Below are positions 1-9,790 of a stretch of DNA of 64,000 bases, piece by piece; position 1 is the stretch's first letter; each line of letters opens with the position of its first letter. Below the pieces are notes generated by a model. That model was not told where the DNA came from. It worked only from the letters and a program-made list of their open reading frames with translations, and ran no database searches. Both the position numbers and the translations under genes were made by a program. This stretch comes from Blastocystis hominis (lineage: Eukaryota; Sar; Bigyra; Opalinata; Blastocystidae), in contig NW_013171815.1 in NCBI RefSeq assembly GCF_000151665.1, forward strand, positions 1,902,361 to 1,966,360, written 5' to 3'.

Positions 1-406
1 TGCAATATATAGTCATCTTCGCATCCCGTTGTTCTTTTGTATATTCAAGACCTTGACGGAGATCACCGTGTGAGTCATGACATCTTGAAAGGTATTCAAG
101 TGTCATCACTGTACGATGGCACTGGAAGTTGCATCATTTGGTACTTTTTGTGTTTGGCATTCAGAGTAGTGATAATCTACAACTGGATTTAGCCAGCCTA
201 GGCGCTTCCGAGCTAACTCGTTACGACTTTGGACATTGCCCAATCGACAAGGTTCTTTTTTACTGCTATTGTTGACCCAGAGTTATCTCTCCATTGTCTG
301 GATCGTGGAAATTCTTCAGAACTGCATTCGCAATTCAGAAGAAGCTGTGGAGCAATCGAACAAGCAGCAGCTCCTGTCTCAGTTGGCTGCATTTGGCCAC
401 TTCTGA
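1..406 (+). CDS. Unidentified protein, C-terminal exons (5' end outside window)
   Basis: I do not recognise this gene. Three exons (1-140, 170-251, 281-406) join in frame across two 29-bp introns (141-169, 252-280) that begin GT and end AG, and reach a TGA at 404-406. The visible ~115 residues contain an LDGDHRVSHDIL stretch and end in a helical, glutamine-rich segment. No TGTTTGTT follows the stop, and the TGA overlaps the first ATG of TYW1 by one base. Alternatively, a 32-bp intron (382-413, GT...TAG) would remove the stop and join this sequence in frame to TYW1, making it an N-terminal part of that protein. The sequence does not resemble the FMN-binding flavodoxin domain usually found there, so I keep the two apart with low confidence. 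Confidence 0.35.
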
Positions 407-1909
407 TGAATAGTCTTCGCGAATTGGTGCCCATGAAGGTCCGTCGCAAACTGAAAGTGTGGCTGAAAGAGCGGTTCGTTGCGTGTATCTCTTCTGATCG
501 GTAGAGAAGAAGAGGAAAAAGAGCTCGAGGAGCGCAAATCGATGAAGCGAGATCTCGGCGAGGACGTGGAAGATTTGGGAAACGTCCCCAAAGAGAAAGA
601 GATGATCACTCGCGAGCTTCGTTCCATTCTCCAGAAGCAGGGCTACGGGGTCGTGGGATCCCACAGTGCGGTCAAGCTGTGTCGATGGAGCAAAACGCAT
701 CTCCGAGGGAACGGAGCGTGCTACAAGCACACGTTCTACGGGCTGAACAGCGCGTCCTGCATGGAAGCGACGCCCTCTCTGGCCTGCGCGAATCGCTGCC
801 TGTTCTGCTGGCGACACCACTCCAATCCGACCGGACGCTCGTGGCGCTGGAAGATCGACGATGCGAAGGACGTCTACGACGGCATGGTGGCGAACCAGCG
901 CGTAGCAGCGAGGCGAGATCTTCCCGATAGAGACTTCTGAAGCAGTTCGCGGGGTGCGAAGGCGTCTTGCCGGACCGCGTGGAAGAAGCGATGGCGCTGC
1001 GCCACTGCGCGTTATCGCTGGTGGGCGAGCCGATCATGTACCCGAAGATCGCCGAGTTTATCGACCTTCTTCACCAGTACGCAGCCATCCCATAGAGTGA
1101 GCGCTAGACACGGGACCTCGTCGTTCCTCGTCACCAACGCGCAGTTCCCGCAGGAAATCCGAAGCGTGCCGCCGGTGACGCAGTTCTACATCTCGGTCGA
1201 TGGGAGCACCAAAGAGGGGCTCAAGAAGCTCGATCGGCCGCTGTTCCGCGACTACTGGGAGCGGTTCAATGAGTGCGTGGAGGCGGTGAAGAGTCGAGTG
1301 CGGGACGAAGGGGCGGGTGAAGGGTAGACGGAGCGAACGGTGCTGCGATTGACGCTCGTGAAGGGGTACAACATGGAGGATGTCGAGGGGGTGGCTCGGA
1401 TTGTGAAGGAAGCCTTGCCGTCGTTTGTGGAGCTGAAGGGAATGACGTTCAGCGGGCAGGGATGCCTGCTGACGATGGAGAACTGTCCGTGGTATTCGGA
1501 GGTCGTTTTGGCGGGGAAATGACATCCAGATCGTGCAGTTTGGAAAGGAGCTCAACGCGCTCTTGGATGACTACGAGATTTCATGTGAGCATGAACACAG
1601 CTGTTCCGTTCTGCTGACTCACAAGAAATTCTTCTACGATGGAAAGTGGCACACGTGGATCGATTTTGACAAGTTGTACTGATGGGATTGTGTGTCGTAG
1701 ATTTCAGGAGTTGTACGCGAAGTGGAAGTTGGACGGGACTCCGGTGAACGCCCTCGACTACTCCATTGAGACACCCGTTAATTGTGTTTATTGTGTTTTT
1801 ATGGTAGGATTGGGCCATTTATGGAGCCACGGAGCAGGGATTCGACCCTCTGGATGAGAGAAAAAAGAAAAGAAAGTCTCCGGAAATGTCTAGAGATACT
1901 GAAGTTTGA
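406..1909 (+). CDS. TYW1: TYW1, radical-SAM tRNA 4-demethylwyosine synthase (eight exons)
   Basis: Makes the tricyclic 4-demethylwyosine on position-37 guanosine of tRNA-Phe, the committed step of wybutosine synthesis. The radical-SAM cluster motif CANRCLFCWRHH (CxxxCxxC) and downstream family motifs (CALSLVGEPIMYP, LVTNAQFP, RLTLVKGYN, CEHEHS, GATEQGFDP) are all present. Seven introns of 28-31 bp (439-469, 902-930, 1077-1107, 1298-1327, 1502-1529, 1673-1700, 1777-1807) join in frame to a TGA at 1907-1909, giving 431 residues from the ATG at 406. Most eukaryotic TYW1 proteins have an N-terminal flavodoxin domain. It is not visible here, so it is either absent (an archaeal-like short form) or the start lies upstream. 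TGTTTGTT follows at 1918. Confidence 0.92.
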
Positions 1910-1917
1910 GCAACGAT

Positions 1918-1925
1918 TGTTTGTT
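1918..1925 (+). terminator. TGTTTGTT polyadenylation motif of TYW1
   Basis: Exact TGTTTGTT starting 9 nt after the encoded TGA. In Blastocystis this motif lies just downstream of the poly(A) site, which would put cleavage near 1913. Confidence 0.7.
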
Positions 1926-2104
1926 AAAATATATGTAATTTTGTTTGATTGCGATATGCCTTCTTTTCAAGTCGAATATAAAGTATGAATAGAACCCTAA
2001 AACTAAGTAAATCTGTAGGCGTTCAGTGTGATTCATTTCATAAATATCAAGAGCCTTTGAAACTCCTACTCGCGATAACCCCTCTGTTCAAATTATTCTT
2101 AACC

Positions 2105-4049
2105 ATGGATAACAAAGCTGTTGAAGTGAAGGTTGAGGGTCAAGAAAACACCACAATATCTCCCAGTAGGTGGCGCCCGTAGAATTCTCCTGTAGAGTCC
2201 GGAGAAGTGGAAATGTCCTTAATCTCCTCCGATACCGTTGAGGTGAAGAGATCTGCTAGTGCAATGGTGTGGTTCGTGGTTGTGTATTATGTAGGATAAG
2301 ATTGCATTGGGAGCCGCTTCCTTAACCCAGGGCTCTGCGTAGTTGAGTCGATGGGAGTTAACATTTAGGGGTCAGGGAAAAAGTGGAAGTTTCTACGGAG
2401 AGATGGATCCTGCCCTTCTTCCCTCAATTATTAAGAGAGGTTCTTCTATGATGGGAGAGGATGCGAAGAAAGAGGCAAAACCCAAGACTTGGTGCGAAGT
2501 GTTTTCACAAGTCAGGGTCATTGCCTGTATTATTGGACTTGTGATTTCCATCGTCGTGATGTGCCTCCCCCTGAATAAAGAGAAGCCCGCTATTGCAAAG
2601 ACTCTCGGAGTGTTGTTAATTATGGCCACTTGTTGGATTACCGAAATTCTTCCCCTTTCTGTGACTGCACTGTTCCCTGTCGTTATGTTCCCTCTACTGG
2701 GTGTGGAGAGTGCTTCCAAGATCTCAACCCAGTATTTCAATGATACCATTTTCATGTTCCTCGCCGGCTTCTTGCTGTCGCTTGCGATGGAGCGATGGAA
2801 TCTCCACAGACGAATTGCTCTGTTCATTACTTCTTTCTTCGAGCGTCCGCGAAGCATTCTCTTTGGTGTCATGTTTGCCGCTTTCTTCCTGTCCATGTGG
2901 ATTTCGAACACGGCCGCTGCTCTTATGATGGTGACCAACGTCACTGCCTTGGTCGATACTCTCGAAGAGCACTACGGAAAGCAAAAGATGGCTCGTTTCT
3001 CAAAGGCGATTATGATCGGAATTGCCTTTTCCTGTAACATTGGAGGCTTCGCCACGCTGATCGGAACCCCTCCCAACATGCTGTTCGCTCAGATCTTCGC
3101 TCAGACATGGCCCTACGACCCCACCAACCCCAATGGTCCTCCAGATATTTCCTTCTCTTCCTGGCTGATCGCCGTGCTGCCCTGCGATATTCTCCTGTTC
3201 ATTTTGATGTGGCTGTACTTCGCGTTTGTCTACACTCCCAGTGCCACGGAGCTGCACATCGATCCTGGCTACTGCGCCCAGGAATACAAGAAGCTCGGCA
3301 AGGCGTCCTACGAGGAGAAGGTCGTGTTCACCGCCTTCATTTGTCTCGCTGTGCTGTGGATGTTCCGCTCGGATCTGGGCTCGCTGCCCGGCTGGAGCCG
3401 TCTGTTCGGTGAGTACGCTAGCTATCTTTCGGATGGAACGGTGGGTATGACCATCGTTTTGATTCTGTTCTTTATCCCCACAATGCGTTGCTGGAAGCGC
3501 CAGAACACGGAAGAGGAGGACGCCACGATCCTGACGTGGAACACCGCCAAGAAGCTGCCGTGGGATCTGGTCTTGCTGTTCGGAGGAGGCTTCGCGTTGG
3601 CGGATGCGTGCAACGTGTCGGGTCTCTCCGAGTGGATTGGTGATTTGCTGAAGGGTATCGGTAGTTGGCCGCTGTTCCTTGCCATTTTGGTGATGACTCT
3701 GGTCATGTGCGTCCTCACTTCCTTCACTTCGAATACCGCGACTGCCTCCATTCTGCTGCCTGTGATGGTTGGTATTGCACAGAAGACGCAGATCAACCCG
3801 CTGGTGTTGATGGTGCCTGTGACCATTGCCGCGTCGTGCGCGTTCCTGCTGCCTGTCGGTACGCCTCCAAACCTCGTCGTATTCGCATCGAACCGTATTA
3901 CCATGCTTGATATGTTGAAGGCTGGTATTATGACCACCGTGCTTGCTTTGATTATTATCATGCTGATTACTTTTGTCATGCTTCCTTTGGTGTACGACGT
4001 CGATCTGGATTCGTACCCTGCGTGGGCGAATACGACCTCCACTGCTTAA
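2105..4049 (+). CDS. SLC13-family sodium/carboxylate symporter
   Basis: Predicted plasma-membrane transporter of the divalent anion/Na+ symporter family, which takes up citrate, succinate or related di- and tricarboxylates (sulfate in some members). The body has about eleven hydrophobic segments and the two diagnostic SNT motifs (SNTAAALMM and SNTATASILLP), each in the expected half of the inverted repeat, plus conserved GTPPN sequences (LIGTPPNML, PVGTPPNLV). The N-terminus is rebuilt from the ATG at 2105 through introns 2166-2195, 2267-2294 and 2339-2368 (30, 28, 30 bp). The resulting ~90-residue hydrophilic, Ser/Glu-rich leader resembles the cytosolic tail of eukaryotic members. Total 618 residues, TAA stop. 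Substrate cannot be told from sequence alone. Confidence 0.88.
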
Positions 4050-4070
4050 CCATCAAGACACATTATTGTG

Positions 4071-4078
4071 TGTTTGTT
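4071..4078 (+). terminator. TGTTTGTT polyadenylation motif of the SLC13 gene
   Basis: Exact motif 21 nt after the encoded TAA. Confidence 0.65.
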
Positions 4079-4097
4079 CGATATATTTTTGAAGATA

Positions 4098-4119
4098 TAC
4101 TACTACTACTACTACTACT
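4098..4119. repeat. (TAC)n microsatellite
   Basis: About seven perfect TAC units in the 3' flank of the transporter gene. Confidence 0.85.
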
Positions 4120-4170
4120 CGTATGGGGAGTAATAATTGAATGAGAGAGAAGATTTGGTTCTATGGCTAT

Positions 4171-4342
4171 TCACACGCTTCAATCCATTCGCTCTCCCTC
4201 ACACACTGCAATCCATTCGCTCTCCCTCACACACTGCAATCCATTCGCTCTCCCTCACACACTGCAATCCATTCGCTCTCCCTCACACACTGCAATCCAT
4301 TCGCTCTCCCTCACACACTGCAATCCATTCGCTCTCCCTCAC
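4171..4342. repeat. 28-bp minisatellite, ~6 copies
   Basis: Tandem units with core CACTGCAATCCATTCGCTCT; all but the first copy are nearly identical. The array lies between the 3' ends of the convergent transporter and PheRS genes, about 70 bp beyond the PheRS poly(A) motif. The short frames running through it are by-products of the repeat, not genes. Confidence 0.9.
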
Positions 4343-4412
4343 CCTCCGCATTCTCTCCCATCCCACTACTCCTTTTGCTAGAAAACACCCTTCCAACTCG
4401 ACGACTGATTTC

Positions 4413-4420
4413 AACAAACA
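4413..4420 (-). terminator. TGTTTGTT motif of PheRS alpha
   Basis: AACAAACA on the plus strand. Read on the transcript it begins 4 nt after the TA that would become a TAA stop on polyadenylation. Confidence 0.75.
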
Positions 4421-4424
4421 AGCG

Positions 4425-6134
4425 TAGAATCGAGGTAACGCCGAGTTCTTGCTCATGTCCAAATCGTACTTGTGTCCGAACAGCTCACGAATATTCTTGC
4501 AATGATACTTGATCATCGTCGGTCTACGCCTCGCTCTCTCCCCTCTCCCTCACCTCTCCAGCGACAATCCGCACGCGATGCATCGCACGTCCTCCGGCAG
4601 TCCCATCGGTCGCAGCATTTCCGGTCGGAACATTCCGCTGTTTCCGATCTCCGTCCAGCGATTCAGATCCGGGTGGAACCCGAAAATCTCCATCGACGGC
4701 TCCGTGTATCTACGCCTCGCGCCTCTCTCTCCGCTCCTACGGATTGAACGCCGGCTTGAATCGGATGTCGGTGATTCCGATCTTGGCGAAGAAGTCGTTG
4801 ATCATTCCGATCAGATGGCCCAGATTCAAGTTCCGATCCGCCACGAACAGCTCCACTTGGTGGAACTCCGCGAGGTGCGTCGCGTCCATCGTCTCGTTTC
4901 GGAACACGCGGTCGATCGAGAAGCACTTCATCGGCTTGAAGCCCTCGGGGTTCTTCGCCGCCTTGTACAGCTCCTTCGTGGTCACCGCCGTCGTGTGCGT
5001 TCGCAGAATGTTCTTCATCGCCTCGCGACGGTCCCACTGGTAGCCATAGCCGAACGATCCGAAGCCTCCTTCGGAGTGGATCTTCGCCACGTCCTGCAGA
5101 TAGTCCTCCGGAACGGTCAGCGTGGAGGCGGGGTCGCTAATGAAGAACGTGTCTTGCGCATCGCGCGCAGGGTGGCTCTGCGGCTGGAACAGCGCGTCGA
5201 AGTTCCAGAACGACGACTCCACGAACTGGTTGGTGGGCATCTCGGTGAAGCCCATCTCCAGGAGAATCTTGCGGAACTCCGCTCGCACCATCAGCAGAGG
5301 ATGCAGATAGCCGCTCTCCGGCTCCTTGCCCAACGCGCAGAAGTTGTATCTGGGAGGGAGGAGGAGGCGAAAGAGAGTACGGCTTGAGCGTGATGGCGCT
5401 GAGATCGGCGTCGAGCATGTCCTTGGTGATATCCGCCTGCTGCTTGCGACGCTCCAGAGCGAATTTCTCGCCCTTCTGCACTTTGTAGTATTTGCGCGTG
5501 CTAGGAAAGAGGGAGAGAAAAAGGCGTACACCAGGGTGACCATTTGGCGACGGACCAGCAGCTTGGCGTCCGCGGAGGCGGGAGCGAGAAGATCGGTCGA
5601 ACCGTTGTTTTCATGGAGAGACTTGAGACGGATCTAGAGATGAGGAGCCGTGTAGAAAGCAACCTGGAGGGAGTCCTCTGGCTCGGAGACCAAGGGGGTG
5701 ATCAGCCCGGAGGCTTTGTCCTTTTTTACCCATTTGTTTTTCATGCAATAGCTAAATCCAATTTTGTAGAGATCCTGCCCCACCGCAGCGATCAGCGCAT
5801 CGTTCGAGATACCCTCGCTGGGGATGCTCTTCATCACTTGCAGCTCTATGAACCATCAAGCCAGTACGCGAATAGAGTACCGGGGCTTCCCTTCTCCAAA
5901 ACTGAGAGAGCTTCTTCCGTAAGTGTCCAGAACTGCTGAGATAACTGTTCCGTCTTAATGAGGAGATCTGTCTCGAGGGACTTGATCACACCGACGACAG
6001 CCTGGTGATCTACGTTCAGAGAAGCAGCAAAGTCGTAAGAATTCTCAATCTCCCCCTTCTCGTTCAAGGTCTATTGCATCATCCCTTTCCGTAGGGCGCA
6101 CTCTCAGCAAACTATTCTCGATCAATTCAGTCAT
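4425..6134 (-). CDS. FARSA: Phenylalanyl-tRNA synthetase alpha subunit, cytosolic; stop likely made by poly(A)
   Basis: Catalytic alpha subunit of the heterotetrameric enzyme that charges tRNA-Phe. The N-terminal winged-helix part carries [15 protein letters not shown]. The class II catalytic core carries [31 protein letters not shown], a motif-2 region ([20 protein letters not shown], then FHQVE) and a motif-3 region (GLSLERPTMIKY). Eight exons are separated by introns 6071-6101, 5846-5880, 5634-5663, 5501-5529, 5350-5380, 4710-4740 and 4524-4553 (29-35 bp). Summed coding length to 4425 is 497 codons plus TA. No stop is encoded where the protein should end (SALPRF). Reading on would cross the TGTTTGTT motif and the minisatellite. 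Poly(A) added after TA, 4 nt before TGTTTGTT, would create TAA. Confidence 0.93.
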
Positions 6135-6237
6135 TAGAAAGAATACTCAGAAATGAAAATGCTAGTAGTTGCGATTTTGTGAATTCCAAAAAACAGGCCA
6201 TTCAAGACAAACAAAAATAGAAAGTACCGATTTACAT

Positions 6238-7074
6238 TCATTGTTGGGAATCCAATTTCCGGATTTTCTTACACTGACTGAAGACGTAGCATCCAATCAG
6301 GAACAAGCATAAAAGACATATAATTACAAAAACGTTAAGGACCACTCTCCTAACATGGATGACTGACTTGTGCTCGTGAAATACCGGCATCGTGTGATAG
6401 TATACGTGGCAGTTTTTCTCGCCCAAGTCGGTTAAGTAGTTATAGTTTTTTCCTTGTGAATTATTCTCTTTCAAGTAATTTGCAAGTTGAGTGGAATTGC
6501 TCTCTGCAGATAGTTGAGTATAAAACGAATAAGCTAAGTTTCTCTCCGCAAACATACGAATTTGGATAGATGTACACTAGCTAGTAAGGTAGCTCTCACA
6601 ATGTTACATCGGTTTCGATTGCAGCAATCCGAAAAACACTAATACTGTCAGGTACAACGCCATACGTAACGGAAAAGGCGTTCACAATTCCGTGGGGGTA
6701 GTTCTGAATCGTTCTCCATTTTGAATCACTGATTATAATCGTAAAGTCAACATATCCATATCCTTCATCCGGGTACATCGGCAAGCAGAAGCTGTCATCC
6801 ACCTCGCCCCAACTACCAGTGGAACTGCACTGTCGTACGTAATCTCCAATGAAGTCTCCTTCGCAGGGGAGCGCTTGTATTTTTCCATTCTCCGTTTGTC
6901 GCCACTTGCCGTCCCGCTCGCAGACTCCCCAAACTGCAGGAAGAATATCTAATCAGGTGAGTTTTGTTTCCTTTCCTTTCCTTTCCTTTCCTTTCCTTTC
7001 CAATGCCACTCAAGCAACTTACACCCAAGGATATAGAATAACCTCAGATAGAAAGTCCCATGATAGGACAACAT
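6238..7074 (-). CDS. Small type I membrane protein with an HRM/sushi-like cysteine module
   Basis: Three exons give 243 residues: a hydrophobic signal-like start (MLSYHGTFYLRLFYILG), a cysteine module with the spacing W..C...GKW....G....C......G....QC...G.W......C, an unfamiliar ectodomain with N-glycosylation sequons (NST, NNS), one membrane helix (VVLNVFVIICLLCLFLIGCY) and a short basic tail ending KKIRKLDSQQ. Introns are 6949-7022 (74 bp, unusually long, GTAAGT donor, holding a GGAAA array) and 6577-6607 (31 bp). The same cysteine pattern recurs in the much larger gene at 18830-23997. Stop is an encoded TGA; a near-motif (TGTTTGTC) follows. Function unknown; a surface receptor or adhesin is possible. 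Confidence 0.6.
6967..7001. repeat. (GGAAA)n array inside an intron
   Basis: About seven GGAAA units (TTTCC on the plus strand) inside the 74-bp first intron of the small membrane-protein gene, explaining that intron's unusual length. Confidence 0.85.
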
Positions 7075-7188
7075 TTTATATTTTAAACACAAACATCGAA
7101 TTTTAAAACGCAAACTAAATTACAAGACCTTCGACTTAAATATTGATATATTGATATATATATATAGAGAGTATATATGGTAGATTCC

Positions 7189-9342
7189 TTACAACTGGCA
7201 GTGGTCATTCGTGCAGAAGGACACAGCATCGGGGAACATCTGTCCCACTCCCTGTTCCTCCTCCTCCTCCTCTCCCTCATTTTCATTCTCCTGCGCGAAC
7301 AACACTCTTCTCGCCGAGCTCTTCTTGCTCGGAAGAATCATGAACTTGTTCTTCTGCGTCAGCTTGATCGGGGAGAACTGCGTGGGCTTCGCCTTGACGA
7401 CGGCGGGCTTGCTGCGATCCACGAACTCGATGGGCTTCAAATCGCGCGTCATTTCGTTGTAGACCTCCTCGGAGATGGCCTCGTAGGGCAGCTGGGGATA
7501 CTTGGAGTAGTCCTGCTTGGGGAACATGGACACTCCCTTCAGCTGGTACTGGAAGTACTGCAGCATCTGCGCGATGTGCGGTCCCTCGCTCTCCGGGTCG
7601 AACGTCACCGTGCACGACACCTGGTTGTCCGCCCAGTACCGCTGCAGGAACGCCGCCAGCGACAGCTGCTCGAACATCGACACCTCGCTCTGCACGCGCA
7701 CGTTCGCGGGCAGCTTCACCGGCACCTCCACCACCACCGTCGTGTCTTCCTGCCCGATCGCCGGCACCACGCTGTACCCCGCGCGCCGCAGCGGCGCCAC
7801 CAGCGGGTCGTTCTTCCCCATGCGCATGCGCCGGATGTAGATCCGGCTCTCCGGGAAGTGCATGCCCGGCGTGGAGCCCGCCAGCAGCGACACCGTCCCC
7901 GACGGCTTCACCGAGGTCGTCTTGATCGACCGCGGGATGCAGAACCAGTTGCTGTACACCTCGTCCCAGTGCTGCACCGTCGCGTAGCCCTCGTCCAGCC
8001 ACTGCCGCAGCTCCTCCAGGCTGTGCTTCCCCAGGAAGTCCGCCACGCCGCTCACCGAGCACCCGATCCGCCGGTTCCGCAGCATCACGCGGTTCGTCTC
8101 CGGCCAGTGCGTCATGCGCAGCGTCACCGTCTTCGCGTACAGGTACGCGAACTTCAGCGTCCGCAGGTACTCCTCCTTCGTCGCGTGCCGCGCGGGGAAC
8201 GTCTCCACCAGGCAGCACAGCTCGTACGACTCCAGCGACTGCTCCAGACACGGGTTCCCGCCCTTCACGCGCCAGTCCTTGTTGTTCGGACCGTCCGCCA
8301 TGCGCCCGAACCGCTGCATGTTCTCCAGCCACGCCAGACCCGGCTCCCCGTTCACGCGCAGACGGCTCGCCACTTCCGAGTAGTCCATTCCCACACGCGC
8401 GAACACCGAGTTGTTCGACGACCAGCCGTACGCCATGCGCTCCGGATGCTTCGAGTAGTCCTTCAGGTCCAAAAACGTCTCGTCGTCCGCCTCGCCGAAC
8501 GCGATCTCCGCCGAGCGACGCACATTCCCGGAGACCACGCACTTCCCGATCAGATTGAACAGATCCACGATCCCCGTCGTGTCCAAGCGCGAACCAATCC
8601 GCTTGTTCAGCACCTCGCGGATGCTGCAGTGCAGCTCGCGCAGAGGACGCGGACCACTGCTCACTCCGCCGAACGTCTTCAACGGCTCGCCCTCGGGACG
8701 AATCACCGAGTAATCGAACTCCACGTCCGGCTGTTGAACTCCGTTCACGCCAAAGTACGCCTTCAGCAGCAACGACACGGAGCTCACCCATCCTTCGCGC
8801 GAATCATCGATCACATAGGTGAACTTCTCTCCCTCCTTCGGACCCAGCACCGGCAGCGTGTCGCGTCCCTTCGTATCGAAACCCACACCCACTCCCAGCA
8901 TCGACGCATCCATCAAAAACTCGAAGGGACGCGTTGGGTTGTTCACAATATCCTCCGTAGACACGAAGGCACAGTTGTTCAAAGCGGCAGACAGATTCTT
9001 CTTGTGGACGATCGCAGTACCCATAGCCCACAAACCACGACCAGGAGGCAGGAATTTCATGTTGAACATCAAATCGTACATCTCTTGAGCCGATCGTTGA
9101 CCATGCTCATCATCCCAACCCAGGTGGAAAGCTTGAATGTGTTCCTTCTGCAATGAATAGGTTCCTTCCACTACACGACGGACAGTCTGCCACCAGTCTT
9201 CGTTGGTTCCATCCTCCAGTTTTCTAGAGTAGGTGCGACGATACACCATTTCACCCAGAGGCGCATATCCAAAAGGAGGCTGAATCGTCTTATATTTATC
9301 CAGAAACTCTTCGTCCAATTTGAAACAGAGATTACAATTCAT
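7189..9342 (-). CDS. Class II adenosylcobalamin-dependent ribonucleotide reductase (monomeric RTPR type)
   Basis: Reduces ribonucleotides (triphosphates in characterised relatives) to deoxyribonucleotides by B12 radical chemistry, independent of oxygen. The single-exon 717-residue protein aligns along its length with the Lactobacillus leichmannii-type enzyme: YRRTYSR near residue 35, redox cysteine in LNNCAFV (Cys124), thiyl-radical cysteine and partner glutamate in GGNPCLEQS (Cys365, Glu367), second redox cysteine in ELCCLVETF (Cys376), SVKPSGTVSLLAGS, and a C-terminal CTNDHC pair that would re-reduce the active site. An acidic Glu-rich linker precedes this tail. The ATG at 9342 matches where the family starts; the earlier in-frame codon is TTG. 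Lack of introns, in contrast to its neighbours, fits acquisition by transfer. B12 or a precursor would have to be imported. Confidence 0.93.
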   Translation of the reverse strand: MNCNLCFKLDEEFLDKYKTIQPPFGYAPLGEMVYRRTYSRKLEDGTNEDWWQTVRRVVEGTYSLQKEHIQAFHLGWDDEHGQRSAQEMYDLMFNMKFLPPGRGLWAMGTAIVHKKNLSAALNNCAFVSTEDIVNNPTRPFEFLMDASMLGVGVGFDTKGRDTLPVLGPKEGEKFTYVIDDSREGWVSSVSLLLKAYFGVNGVQQPDVEFDYSVIRPEGEPLKTFGGVSSGPRPLRELHCSIREVLNKRIGSRLDTTGIVDLFNLIGKCVVSGNVRRSAEIAFGEADDETFLDLKDYSKHPERMAYGWSSNNSVFARVGMDYSEVASRLRVNGEPGLAWLENMQRFGRMADGPNNKDWRVKGGNPCLEQSLESYELCCLVETFPARHATKEEYLRTLKFAYLYAKTVTLRMTHWPETNRVMLRNRRIGCSVSGVADFLGKHSLEELRQWLDEGYATVQHWDEVYSNWFCIPRSIKTTSVKPSGTVSLLAGSTPGMHFPESRIYIRRMRMGKNDPLVAPLRRAGYSVVPAIGQEDTTVVVEVPVKLPANVRVQSEVSMFEQLSLAAFLQRYWADNQVSCTVTFDPESEGPHIAQMLQYFQYQLKGVSMFPKQDYSKYPQLPYEAISEEVYNEMTRDLKPIEFVDRSKPAVVKAKPTQFSPIKLTQKNKFMILPSKKSSARRVLFAQENENEGEEEEEEQGVGQMFPDAVSFCTNDHCQL

Positions 9343-9438
9343 GTTCCGAGGATATCTATATAGCGTGAGATACAACTTCACACTGTTTTCCAAGGGATCC
9401 TACCTTATGTGGAAATATTTTTTGAATTCAATTTGAAA

Positions 9439-9493
9439 GGTGGCGCCAGAAAAAGGGAGGCAAATGGCGGGATCAGAAAGAAGAACCCGCGAA
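9439..9493 (-). promoter_or_regulatory. Possible E2F-like sites upstream of the RNR gene
   Basis: Three GC-rich words, TGGCGCCA (9441), TGGCGGGA (9465) and CCCGCGAA (9486), lie about 100-150 bp before the RNR start in otherwise AT-rich DNA. They resemble E2F/DP sites (TTTSSCGC-type), which control RNR and other S-phase genes in many eukaryotes. They also sit upstream of the divergent gene at 9791. Pattern match only. Confidence 0.3.
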
Positions 9494-9590
9494 TTTTAAT
9501 ATAGAAACTAATAATCGGAAACCGTTGATTTGCTTTCCATCCCCCAAACCATATTTTTCAGCTTTGATAATGCACTACCGCTGTCTAGAC

Positions 9591-9677
9591 ATGGCAAGAA
9601 AGAAAGGAAAATGTAAAAACAGTAACACTTGCTCTATTTGCAAAGCAAATGGTGCTTTGTCTCATGATAATTTCTAA
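9591..9677 (+). other. Micro-ORF of 28 codons in the RNR-upstream interval
   Basis: The 447 bp between the divergent starts at 9342 and 9791 hold no clear gene. The one item of note is an ATG frame of 28 residues, basic at the start, with CxxxxxCxxC and a TAA stop. No recognisable homology, and it may be chance. Confidence 0.15.
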
Positions 9678-9790
9678 ATTTTTGAAAATGAAATTGCTTA
9701 CAAGTTGATATCAATGGTCAAACATTTTTCGTTTTTTCCTGTTTGAATTTATTTTTTGTAAACTTCTCAAAGCCACGCTGGTTTGGCAGA

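Noticed and set aside
1-406. Flavodoxin domain of TYW1
   Set aside because: Looked for the FMN-binding SxTGT-type loop and GLGNS motif in the upstream exons; neither is present.
4171-4342. CRISPR-like array of 28-bp units
   Set aside because: Units are directly tandem with no spacers, in eukaryotic DNA; it is a minisatellite.
4283-4516. Read-through C-terminus of PheRS alpha into the minisatellite
   Set aside because: No homology beyond SALPRF, and the frame would cross the TGTTTGTT motif.
7177-9156. 659-codon plus-strand frame over the RNR gene
   Set aside because: Arg/His-rich antisense shadow; the minus strand encodes an unmistakable class II RNR.
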